Notes under the pieces: model-generated
The model's input: only the letters and a program-made list of their open reading frames with translations
The model's database searches: none
Told to the model about the DNA's origin: nothing
Program-made: the position numbers and the translations under genes
Assembly: GCF_963576545.1 (NCBI RefSeq)
Contig: NC_083641.1
Coordinates: forward strand, 18,112,523 to 18,176,522
Direction: 5' to 3'
DNA length: 64,000 nt
Source of the DNA: Limanda limanda
Taxonomy: Eukaryota > Chordata > Actinopteri > Pleuronectiformes > Pleuronectidae
Shown here: positions 14,481 to 25,032 of the stretch, piece after piece
Layout: each line of letters starts with the position of its first letter
Position numbering within the stretch: the first letter of the stretch is position 1

Positions 14481-16860
14481 ACCTTAAAGAGGATATGATG
14501 TCCACTGTCACAGAGCTGCCTAATGGCCAGAACCACCCTGACATTTATGTTGTTAGGATGAGGAAGGGTCAGCCACTGTTATTCTCATTGTGTGTATGTG
14601 TGCGTGGAGCAGTGTCCACAATTTTCCAGCCATTTCAGTGCCCTCATGACAACAGTTATCCATTTCCACTGCCACATTCCTAGCTTTCAAAGTTGAGTTG
14701 CATCACCCATGAATGCTAATCACTAACAACCAGGTAATGATTTGCAAATGTTAAAATGCCCGGGGCAGGCTCCAAGTTAAGAATACCCAATCAAAACATT
14801 GTAAGAAAAAAAAAACACCCCTTGTCCAAATACAAGTGTTGTGTGTTCCTGTTTGTGTGGGAAAGAGACAGCGTCAGCACATGTTCACTGGGGAGATGCC
14901 AAAGGGCATCACAGTGGCGGCCAGATCCCCCTGAAGTGGCGTCTGAGACAAATATCTAGTGACAAGGTGATGCCCTTCCTGTGTCCTTTACCACAGCTGA
15001 CAATAACATTACAGGCGCAAAAAGTTTGGAGGAAATAAACAGAAACATTTCAGAGATAAAGTGAAAAAGAGAAGAAAGAGACAAAGAGGCAGAGGGGAAG
15101 CAGAAGGGATCGATAGAGCTTACAGGATGAGTATGAGGAGGGTGAGAAAAACTTCAGGTCAAACGAGGATCTTTCTTCTTTTTGTGCAGGCCTTTTCCTC
15201 CGCTCTCCATTTCTGTCACTCTCCTTTCGCCCTGACGCTCATCAGTCTGTGATTAAACCTGCCAACTTTAATAAGAGGACGTTGGAAGCAGCACACCTCC
15301 GTGCCTCCCCCTCTCCTCCTCTCTCTGTCTGAGTGCTGCAGGTGTACGATGACACCTCCAATAAAGTTGTCCGAACACCAGACAGAAGCAGCGTGTTCGA
15401 GACACTGAGATAAACAGACAACACACTGGGATAGAAGACTTAAATAAACCTTGTGCTCCTGCAGTGTCGATTTGCAATAACATTCACATACTAAATACCT
15501 AATATAATATATATTGACATGGTGCAGATTCACACCCAAAGAGATAGTTAAGATGCCCAGTATATGTGTCATAGTCAACGGGAAGTCAAGTGTTTTTGCT
15601 TACAAGACATCGACACTGGCATCAACCATTATCGGCACAAGCTCTCTAATCTCAAAGTCTCTCCAAGTTGACATCTTTGTTCATCATGGCTCCTCTTTTT
15701 CATCCTGAGATATTTGTATAGTTCTAGTTTTGCGTCTGTGGCTTGTTATAAGCGTCATTAATTGATATACCTACACATTTCCCTGCTGTATTCTCACATG
15801 GGCTCACTCACATTGGGGAGCAAAATAAGTTCTAAGTAACTATCACCTGCAGTGAGTAAGTGTTTAAAATTGACTAGTATATTCAGATCAGGTGGAGGCA
15901 CTGGGTAATATGCTGATTATTAGAAAATACTAGACAGGTACATTGTGGTTCAAGGAACCATAAAACCAAAGGGTGATATGAAGGTAAAGGTCATTGATGA
16001 GAATGGCTTAAATAGCTAGTTTTAATAGGCAGGGATGTCCTTCTACAAGCAACACTGCCCAGATCAGCTTCAGCCTTGGCCTGTGGCGTCAAGGCTGAAA
16101 CGAATTTCACAAAATCAATTTGCATTGCATTCACAAGCACTGACTTTTCATGAAATAATTTTACGAACTGTAATATTTTTTAATAAAGGTTTCTAAAAGG
16201 CATTTGGTTGGGTATTCTGTTCAAAGGGGTTATTTCTGAATATAAATTAAAGTCCATTGTTGCCCTCCTCTGACTCTTCTCTTCACCTTTGACCCGACAA
16301 TCCTCTTCTTCTCCTCACCCTATTCACTCCTCCTTCAGCCTCCCATTTTCCCGCCATGCAACCACTCATAGGTGGACTTCCTACAGGAAACTCAGGGGCT
16401 CCATGAGGGAGAACTTCCAGAGAGAAAGTCAAAAAATGACACGCAGGGGCTTCTCCTCCTGACTGGAGTGTAATTTTGGTGGTGAAGCCTGGGGCCTTGC
16501 AGATGAGATTAGGGTAGGTCAGCACGACAGGTTGAGGCAGAGATGAAAACTAAGCGTTGGGTTAGTGTGGGAAATGTGTGAGTGTGTGTAAGTGTCCGCA
16601 GACGATAAACATGCTCAGAGTTATATCCTTTAATACGTGTGTAGGTGGATCTCAGGGCAGTCTCTTTGTCTCTGAGGGTGAGAGGTTTCCATCGTCTGTA
16701 GCCTCTCAAAATCCCAGGTTTAGCAAAAACACTGACTCACTCGAAAACAAATCAGAAGCCATTAGGCCCTTCACCTGATAATGTAATGGCGTGCTGTATG
16801 TAATGATGCATAACAAGCCTCCCTTATCACACTTGTCCCCGACAACAAAACTCACAAAAC

Positions 16861-17742
16861 ATGGAGTCACAGAAGGGTAAGAAGCATGGGGGCACCGCAT
16901 GTAGGTGGTGCAAACAAGTCCAACCTACTGAACTCCGGGCAGTGGCCTCATTTCATTGGCAGCGACTCAATCATAACATCTTATCTACGGACGTGCTGAG
17001 TCATGGAATTCTGCTGTGGCCAATAGCCAAGCAGCAGGGTTACTTATGGCTGTCATTGATTGGTCGATCCCTGAGCACAGAGCTGAAAGGGCACATACCA
17101 GGAACACAGCCTGAAGCAGAAACTGGCAGCAGTTTGCTTGCGTTTTACTTTACTCTCTCATTCTTCGTAACTTTTTTTTTCCTCTCTTCCCCTCCAACTG
17201 ACTACACACTTTGTTGTGTCACTCTCTCGCTGCTCCTAGTTCTAGTTTCTCCCAGTTTCTCCCCTCGTGTTCTCCCTCTCTACGACCCCTCTGTCCCTCT
17301 GTTGTGTAATTGTATCTGGAATAGCAAAGCAGGGCCGCTCACACACACACAGAGGTCACCATTCCTCTGTGGCTTACATCCTGGTCCTTTATCTCCATGG
17401 TCACCATGCTTCCAAACAGCTCCAAGCCGCCCATGTCGTATTTTTCCACATAGAAACATGATAGCTCGTTTTAAGTATCTGAACATCCAACCATTACAAC
17501 CATTGATCATATCTGAAGTCATTACTTCCCACTCGCAATCTGCATTAATAATGCATTTGCATTGGAAAAGCAATACCATAATAAAGTGGGATTGGGATAT
17601 GGAGCAAATGTACTCTTTGTTTCTGATTGATTTCATAGGTGACTCATTTGTTATAAAGGGCCTACGCAGAGGATACTATTTAATCTTCATGTCACTCAAA
17701 CATTCACTAGTGCTGTTCTGGGGTCAGCTCCCTTATACATAA
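16861..17742 (+). other. Unrecognised 293-codon open frame, probably not a gene
   Basis: This is the longest open frame in the first 25 kb. Its product would start MESQKGKKHGG and contain a leucine/serine-rich hydrophobic middle (about residues 95-150), but no domain, signal peptide or family resemblance. The hydrophobic part is produced by a pyrimidine-rich strip at 17,130-17,300. Usable splice sites and a promoter are not evident. In a 64-kb AT-rich window one open frame of this length by chance is not surprising, so I do not regard it as coding. Confidence 0.12.
17460..17640. promoter_or_regulatory. Candidate enhancer-like island with an octamer site
   Basis: The core holds an exact POU octamer (ATTTGCAT, 17,555-17,562) next to tgcattaataatgca, which is itself nearly palindromic and homeodomain-like. 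The surrounding 180 bp lacks simple repeats. Octamer plus TAAT sites are typical of vertebrate developmental enhancers. Function and conservation are inferred, not shown. Confidence 0.25.
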
Positions 17743-20700
17743 ATTGGCCATTCAGGATACAGTTAAACCGCCTCTAAAACAGTGTGGGGGCACACTACAG
17801 AGGCTTTTATATCAAGCCGTCCCCATCTGCAAAATCTGTAATGAGCAAAGGGAGCTGAAACAGTGGGGAGAGAAGAGAACCTCAGTTCAACTGAGGCAGG
17901 CACACTTTCTAATGGAAATTCAGATACAATCATCCCAGAATGCACTTCTCTCTGCCTAATAATCGGCCACCAGAACAAGGCAGCCATTGAGAGGAGAGTG
18001 ACTGTAATCTGGTCCACCAAACTCCAAAGCTGCCCGCTATAATTAGCTTCTTTTCTCCATCAAACACAGGCTCACACTGACTCACAAGCAAACCTCTCCT
18101 GTAGAACAAGAGAGAGAGGAGATTTGGCGCAATTTTCGGACGAGCAGGGAAATTTCCCATCCTCTGCAGATACATAGAGTCGCCCCACGTTGACAGGTAT
18201 CGCTGTGAAATCTGCAAATGAGCAGGTGAGAGGCCGTCGTTTCATTCAGCGGCACAATGGTTTGGGGACATAAAAGCCTGAGTTGACATGGAAATATTGC
18301 GGCGAGGGACAAGTTATCAAATTAAGTGGTATTACAAGTCAGACACATATTGTTCCTTAATAATAACATGCTCACAGCAGGACTTAGTGTTCAAAGCGTG
18401 TTTAAGACTAAAAAGCTCAAGTAATTTTCTGCTTTTTATTTGATTATTGGTCCAGTTTTAAAACAAAGTTCAAATGAGGAATCAGAATTAGACACAATAT
18501 GAAAACAGAATCCCTCCTATGTTGTCAGTTCTGAAAACTGTTTATCTGTCCATATTATATGGGACAGTCTCACGTTCTGTGTCCGCATCAAAAGGATGTA
18601 TCTGCATCTCTGACCTACATCCTGACCAGCAAAGCCCGCCTCTAATCCCAGGAACATGTTCTAGCCCAGGGATTCACAACACAATCCGCAGCCCAGAGGC
18701 GGGCGGACAGACAGACAGGATTGAGTGGGTATATGCTGCTAGCTAGCCTGCTGCCTGGGCAAATGGCATGGCCATTAGAGGAAGAAGAGGCTTCCTGGAG
18801 AGGTGTGACCGCGCTGCAAAGGGCCCAATCAAGCAGAGAACAGAAGTGCTGACAGCTGCTAATACATTTACCTAGGAGCAGAGAGACTGGCACACCAGTG
18901 AAAATGTGTATACGTCTGTGATTTCCTCTTTTTTAGCATGGTACTCTCCATGAGGTCGATTAAACTCAAAGGGTTAGAAACCAGAGCTGATGCAGAATAA
19001 TGAGTCAAGTCAGGCTCAGCTCACATGCGTCTATAGTGATTATATTACAAGTGGACAGATCAGTATAGTACTGGTGTGACTGCCCCCACGAAGATCCTCC
19101 GACTACATGCTGTCGGTCTGAGACGCCTGGGGCCACATTCCTTTAGCAGGGTGTACACAACTAGTCCTGGGTTCCCCTGAAGGACCACCTGAACTAACCT
19201 AAATGGAGATATCAGATATTAAAGTGTGACAACAGGCAGAAATTGTATATTTTTTAGAAAAGCCCATCTAAAACACAAATGGATCAAGCAAGTTGGGTGA
19301 TTCTGTCCAGGGTGAACCCCGCCTCTCACCCACTGGGATTGCCTCCCTCAGGGGATAGGTGGCATTGATAACGGATGGACACCAAGTAATATACCTGGTC
19401 TGCACTGCTTTAATTTCTTCTTCATTTAAGGACGAGGCAGTGAAAGTGCATATCTGCTTCCCTGTGGTTAAACACATTAAAAATCTTTGCAAACAGGACT
19501 GATGTACATGTTTATGAGAATATAAATCAGGGAGTTTGGATCACAAGTGGTCATTGGAGACACGTGTTGAGATGCATTCTTTAAAACCAACTCCCTCCCA
19601 GTACGGGTGTTAATTCTAGGTGGATCTTGATTGTTTGAAACAACATACAAACCAGAATATATCAATTATCAAATGACAAGTGTCCTGAAGATCTCCCTTC
19701 TGGTTGTCAGTGACACAGCAGTACAGCCATCTTGCTGTGCACCTCTGTGTTCAGGCCATATCAAAAACCGACACTGATGTTCAAACACTTGTGTCAACCT
19801 GTGAAATTGTTCCAAATCAATATCAAATCAATAATCCAGAGGCAGGTGGAGCGATCACTTTAGAAATAAAAGTACTGACGTGTAGGGAAAGGACTGGTGA
19901 AAAGGGAGTGGCTGACGGGGCAGTGACCACTTTGCAGAGGCAGTTAAAATAAATCTGTGACACACCGGTGACTAGTTCTGGCACAAAAACACCCGACAGA
20001 TTATTGGTTGTGTTAAATGCAAACATCAGGTGCCTTTTAATCAGCCTATTGGCAGCATAGAGAGGGAGACATGCATCATCTGGAGAGTCAGGGTAAATAT
20101 TCCCAACCTGGGATATTTAACTGGTGGAGAAACCGCTACACGTTCAATCCAGAGAGATTTGTCATTTTTGCTGTGGTTGCCAGGTACAGTTGAAGGAAAA
20201 GGGAACCGGGGAGAGTTTCAGGGCGTATGCACATTAGGTAAGTGTGTCACCAGGAAGCCCTGTACATGCAGCCTTCAGGTTTTTGCAAATTCAGGAGGTT
20301 TAAGAGCTCCGGTTCTGACCTACAATCTGATGACGGCTACCAAAGTGTTGAGCGTAGGCAGGCAGCTCAAATTAATGGTATAAAACTTCTCCAAAAACCC
20401 TCTGGTGTGGTGCATTTATTCCTCCAGGAGGTGACTGGCACATTGATGAAACAAGCGAAACATGCAGTTGCTTGACAGATGGTGAGAGAGTCCAACACAA
20501 ACATCCTATTTCCCCTCTGCTAGGTCCACAGAGTCCTCGTGTTTTAAAGGGAACCGGTGCAGCCTCTCCAGACCTGATAACACCAATGCATTCCAGGTGG
20601 TGTTGTGCAAACAATTTTTAATGTTTGAACAAAATCCATTTTTTTATGACCTCCCTTTTTTTTCTCCTCCTGGAAACTTGTCATTTAAACAAGAAACATT

Positions 20701-20900
20701 CGGGGGCAGCTGTATTCGTTCATTTCTCTCAAATCCACCCATGCATTATTATTATTATTTTGAATGATCATTATAATTAATAATGAATACTTTTAAGGGC
20801 TTCAAATCACACCAGCCCTCAATGGGGAGGCGGAGGGAGGGGAGGGGGGGCGAGGTTGACTCCCAGTTTTCTTGTCAGCTTTGACCAAACCCATGCAGCA
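17743..20900. other. Non-coding stretch
   Basis: No gene is supported. The parts at 17,930-18,270 and 18,650-18,900 are low-repeat islands similar in texture to the regulatory candidates named above. A G-rich purine strip occurs at 20,825-20,855. Confidence 0.4.
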
Positions 20901-20979
20901 AAGTAAAGGGAAATAAAGGCCTTGAAACGCCTTTTAAACACAGTTGAGCTGTTAAAATGGTCCCTTCACATGTTGTACA

Positions 20980-21684
20980 GGAGAGAGAGAGAGACAGAGA
21001 GAGAGAGAGTGTGGTGTACATACCATAGCATTCCTCCCTCTCCAGATCCCGTCCACTCCTTTTCCTCCCTCTCACGGCCGGGGAAAGACTTTCTTCTTCT
21101 TTTAAAAACAGAAGAGACAGAACCTCTCACGTCGATTCTTCTTCTTCTCCTCCTCCTCTTCTTCTTTCTCTTTCTGTCTCTTTCTCTCTCTACCAGTCCA
21201 CAAGCTGCGTGTCCCCCGCTGCTCGTGCCCGACAGCCCTGAAGTTTTCACATGCACGTTCTCTCTCTCTTCGTGTGTCTCTCGCAGGGAGAAAAACAACT
21301 AAAAGCTCGTCGGGAGGAGGAGAGAGAGAGAGAAATGAAGCTGCTGCTCAAACTCCAGTCTGCACACCGACAAATGGGGAAGGGGGAGGAGAGGAGCCGC
21401 TGCTGCTGCTGCTTTCTCCACCTCGCTTCGCCACCACGTTGTTTTGACCAATTATTATTTCCTTTGTTGTGTGAAGAAATAAAGGTTCCGTGTGGAAACG
21501 CAGCGTCCCGTCGTCACCCGGCTCACACGTTCGATTCCCGGCGGAACCACCGCTAGCCCCCCGCACGTTCGGACCCCGACAGGCCCAAAAGTGTGACGGT
21601 GTGTACAAGGCTCTGCTGCTTTTTTTTCAGCTTCCCAATAATGGCGGACCTTCTCCCGAATCCAGCATCTCCCCTCCGATTCAC

Positions 21685-21700
<16 letters not shown>
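20980..21700 (-). promoter_or_regulatory. Putative promoter and non-coding first exon of a leftward gene
   Basis: The region is CpG-bearing (densest at 21,490-21,610), rich in GA/TC strips, and lies 3.4 kb from the ap2s1 start in divergent orientation. Read on the minus strand it resembles a 5' untranslated exon, with a usable donor of the form ATG|GTATGT near 21,021-21,026. No coding exon follows to the left within the window, which would mean an intron of more than 20 kb. In human, AP2S1 and ARHGAP35 are divergent neighbours, so an arhgap35 orthologue is one possible owner; this rests on remembered gene order only. Confidence 0.3.

Positions 21701-21716
<16 letters not shown>
21687..21716. 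repeat. (AG)n microsatellite
   Basis: About fifteen AG units occur in a row, followed by imperfect GA-rich sequence to about 21,820 and a short (CA)n at 21,848-21,863. Confidence 0.9.
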
Positions 21717-21719
<3 letters not shown>

Positions 21720-21899
21720 GGGAGCGAGTGAGAGAGACACTGAGCGAGTGAGGGAGAGAGACACTGGGAGAGAATGGGGAAAAGAGAGAGAGCGAGGGAG
21801 GGAGATAGAGAGAGAGAGTCTCCCAGTGGTTCATGGACACAATTACAACACACACACACACACAGTTTATATGTTTATATAAAATGATATCAATTTTTA

Positions 21900-24190
21900 T
21901 TAAAAAAAAAGTATACATAAAAACAATAAACAATCATCTGCAAATACATCAATATATGATGCACCACAATAGCTTAAAGTATCACGAATGGTCAACTTTC
22001 CCCTTAACTAGCTACAACATCATAAAACTGCTGCTGGTATCAGTACAAATAATAATTCAATAAATATTAATACTTTAAATAAATATGGTACAAACGCATT
22101 TGCTCTTCTACCCTAGTAAAAACAACAGGGGGTATTCACTGGTAACGGAATATTTATACATAAAGGATTTACTTCTGTCACTACTGATGACAACATATAT
22201 TCATGATATTTGATGCTTTGTAAGATATGATAGAAAAACACATGAAACAGATGCTACAACAATCCAAATTAAAGTTCTGCCTCCTCAAAGCTCTTGTTAC
22301 ATAGTTTTTATCGGTGGTTATTTACCTCATGATGATCAACTGCAGAGCTCAGTTTACTGGATGTTTTATGAGCTACTTCATCATAGATGTCAAACTGCTC
22401 TGCTCTTGTCTGTTGCATCACTGTTTACAAGCTGAAACAAGGGAATCTCATCACGATTGTAATTAATTCATTTTAGTTTTGGTCCATTTGCCGTCTTTGC
22501 CCCGTGCCTTCCACTCCACTTCCTCTCACAAGTAATTTCCATTCCCCCCCGTACAAACTCAAACATTAGTCACTGACTTACACGTTTTCATCTTCCACAG
22601 CTGCATCACGTGGAATAGATTTGTTGTGCGTTCACCCGAAAATGCCTTTCGGGCCGCACAAAGGTAAAACAGTTAATAGCTTTACAGGGAAAATCAATCA
22701 TCTCAAAGGTTAGTCCTAATTATACAGTGTGTTTTGTGCACTGAGTCATCCACTTGGTAAAAGAGTTGCTGTGCAGTTCTCTGTCTGTCGAAGAGTTCAG
22801 CCACTCAGTGATGAACAATCTAAACTCCTGAGGAAGATGTCAGATTTTTTTGGGGTTGTTTTTTCAGGAAGACAATGCATTTACTTCCACATACTTGGAG
22901 AAACGTCTGCCATGTTGTACAAGACAACTGGCTGTACTAACAGCTCAAACAGATGTTCACTATCTTACACTGGGGCTTTCTCCTGGAATTCTCCTCTTTC
23001 TATTTCTTGTGAACTTCCCCGGACATGCACTTCCAATCCATTACTCCAAGGGCTGGGTGAAAAGAAAACAAAAACTTCATAATACTGAAAAACCCAATAA
23101 ACTATTTTGCAGTGAAATTTGTCTCTTTAGGGGAAATACTACACCCTGGACACAATTTGAACATTATGTCAGAGGCGTTAAAGATGAAGTCAAAGTGAAA
23201 GCTGCAAAATCGCCTCGGCTGTTGAATTGAAATTCAAAACCATAAGAAATAACATTTGTGAATATAATTTCTGTTTTTACAACATGAGTAGTACAATTAT
23301 GATGTATAATGTGCTACGTGTCCTTTGACAGGCTGAAATGGGATCCACCATTAAACGCAAAGCCGGGCAGGGTTCAAGGTGCGCTGCCCGCCGTTTGAGG
23401 CCACAAGCTTCTGTCCAATCACGTTGGTTCCCTGTGTTCTCAGCAATATTTGCTTGACCCCAATCACACAGAGCGAGATTAGCAGGGGTCAAAGTTTCTG
23501 TTGAATAATCTGCCACTGTTTTATGTCTCTTTCTCCTATACCGCAGTTGGCCAAACACGGGACAGGCCCAGGTCATAAAACTTTTATTTTTTCTTACGCT
23601 TCATTTACGATACACACTGCTTATTTGTTCTATTTCATTCTCATATAAAGATCACCATAGGGTTGGACACACCAGAATGAAAACACAGCTGCGACCAATA
23701 TGTGGAAGAAAAACTCCACACTTACCATTTACTCAATGGTTGGTTTCCCCTTTCATTTTATTCCCCTTTTTTCCCTATCCTACCTCAGCCCTCTCTGTAT
23801 TTGCAGCTGAAATATTTCTGGGTCCCAAGGGCAGGCGCATTCCTCCACTCACAGTTGTGCAATCCCTGACAATCACAGCCACCCCCCCCCCCCCCCATCC
23901 CCCCTCTGACTCCCTAAAAGCCCTGAATGCTCGGAGAGGCGAGCTGTCCAAGCTGTCTGGGCGATGTTCTGTGGTGAGTTGGCTGCCCGACCAGTCCAGT
24001 AAACAAACTCTCAGCCCTGACTCTGCAGAAAACAACCCACAGATAATGTAACCTCAACAGGATGGAAATATATAGTGCTACTTTTTATATTATTTTATTT
24101 GTGTGTATGGAAATAACTTTGAGGGGTGTCAGATGTGTGGAACATGTAACCACACACAACATGAAACACGCATTTTGAGAAGTTGCTACT
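21900..24190. other. Non-coding stretch between the two divergent promoters
   Basis: No gene is supported. The sequence is AT-rich to about 22,500. A C-run of 14 occurs at 23,883-23,896. The part at 23,320-23,530 is a mixed-composition island without simple repeats and could be regulatory; nothing more can be said. Confidence 0.4.
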
Positions 24191-24194
24191 AACA

Positions 24195-24580
24195 AAAAAA
24201 ACAATGACAATAATACCAATAATAAAAATATCAACCATTATAATAAGAGTTTTATTATTATTATTAATATTATTAAGAGTTTTATATTATAATTAATATT
24301 ATTATTATTTTGTTATTATATTAGGATTATTATTCTTATAATATATTACATGATATAATATAATATAAAAATACATTATATAATATAATATAATGTAATA
24401 TTATAATATAATATAATGTATTATTATATTATATTATATTGATAAATACATGCAATGTAATTTAATGATATATAATATAAGATAATATGATGTAATATAA
24501 TATAATGTATTATTATATTATATTAATGTATTATTATAATATATTATATTATATTACATTACATTACATTACATATATTA
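24195..24580. repeat. AT-only low-complexity block (TAATA/TATAA repeats)
   Basis: Nearly 390 bp consist almost only of A and T, in degenerate repeats of taata, ttatta and tataata on both strands. Many local inverted repeats are possible. The block ends about 200 bp before the ap2s1 promoter. Confidence 0.9.
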
Positions 24581-24789
24581 TATTTGACATGGTAAATACG
24601 GACACTGCAGTTTGTTAGACGTAATAAGGCATTATAACGCTTATTTAATGATTCCAATTTAGTAATAAAAAGAATACATTATTCATTAGTAAGTATTATT
24701 AATAGTGTTTTGTTACTGCAAATTAAATGCTTCTACGGCAGAAAACAGCAATTTACGACCTTTTTTTGCTTCTCATGTGATCCACAGCG

Positions 24790-25029
24790 CGAAGGGCCGC
24801 TGGTGCTTGTAGTTTCAAATGACCTTCTGTCTGTTCTCAACGCGACGGTAGGAACTACATCCTCCAGCATGCAGCGCAATTCAGCCTAGTTTAGCTCTTC
24901 CGGTTAGCTCGGGGAAGATAGCGGACGAGCGGTCGAAGAAAATACTGATGTTTTTGTCTGAATTCCTGGAATAATCGTTCAGGAACGAGCTGCTGTGAGG
25001 TTTCAAAGGTCCAACTTCTGGAGACGAAA
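24790..25029 (+). promoter_or_regulatory. ap2s1: ap2s1 core promoter and 5' UTR
   Basis: The sequence upstream of the ap2s1 start codon has no TATA box but carries sites typical of housekeeping promoters. At 24,853-24,872 AACTACATCCTCCAGCATGC fits the ZNF143/STAF site (ACTACA, then a CCCAG-like part, then ATGC). At 24,802-24,815 an inverted partial copy (reverse strand AAACTACAAGCACC) lies 38 bp away. An ETS/GABPA core CTTCCGG follows at 24,897-24,903. Transcription probably starts between about 24,900 and 24,950. The site identities are inferred from consensus motifs; no expression data are available here. Confidence 0.6.
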
Positions 25030-25032
25030 ATG
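25030..25032 (+). CDS. ap2s1: ap2s1 coding exon 1 (start codon only)
   Basis: The ATG is followed directly by a GTGAAT donor, and the next acceptor (cacatag, ending 25,956) is followed directly by ATCCGC, codon 2. No other in-frame ATG would give the conserved MIRF start, so the start codon alone forms the coding part of exon 1. Confidence 0.85.

Larger units (their letters stand above)
8501..16860. other. Long non-coding stretch
   Basis: I found no supported gene in these 8.4 kb. Low-repeat islands at about 8,800-8,960 and 14,100-14,480 are the best candidates for regulatory DNA: mixed composition, no simple repeats and no coding signal. The rest is AT-rich sequence with GA-rich parts (8,620-8,780) and a short LINE-like tail near 9,880. 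Confidence 0.4.

Noticed and set aside
20966..21302. Overlapping open frames in GA/TC-rich text
   Set aside because: Stop codons are rare in purine/pyrimidine strips; the products are Arg/Glu or Ser/Leu runs without any family resemblance.
21529..21546. T-arm-like gttcgattcccggcgg suggesting a tRNA
   Set aside because: The flanking bases do not pair to a T stem, and no anticodon or acceptor stem can be placed.
21455..21933. Ser/Leu and Arg/Glu repeat open frames
   Set aside because: They are translations of the (AG)n microsatellite.
23883..23896. C-run with proline-rich open frame
   Set aside because: Simple repeat; no coding support on either strand.
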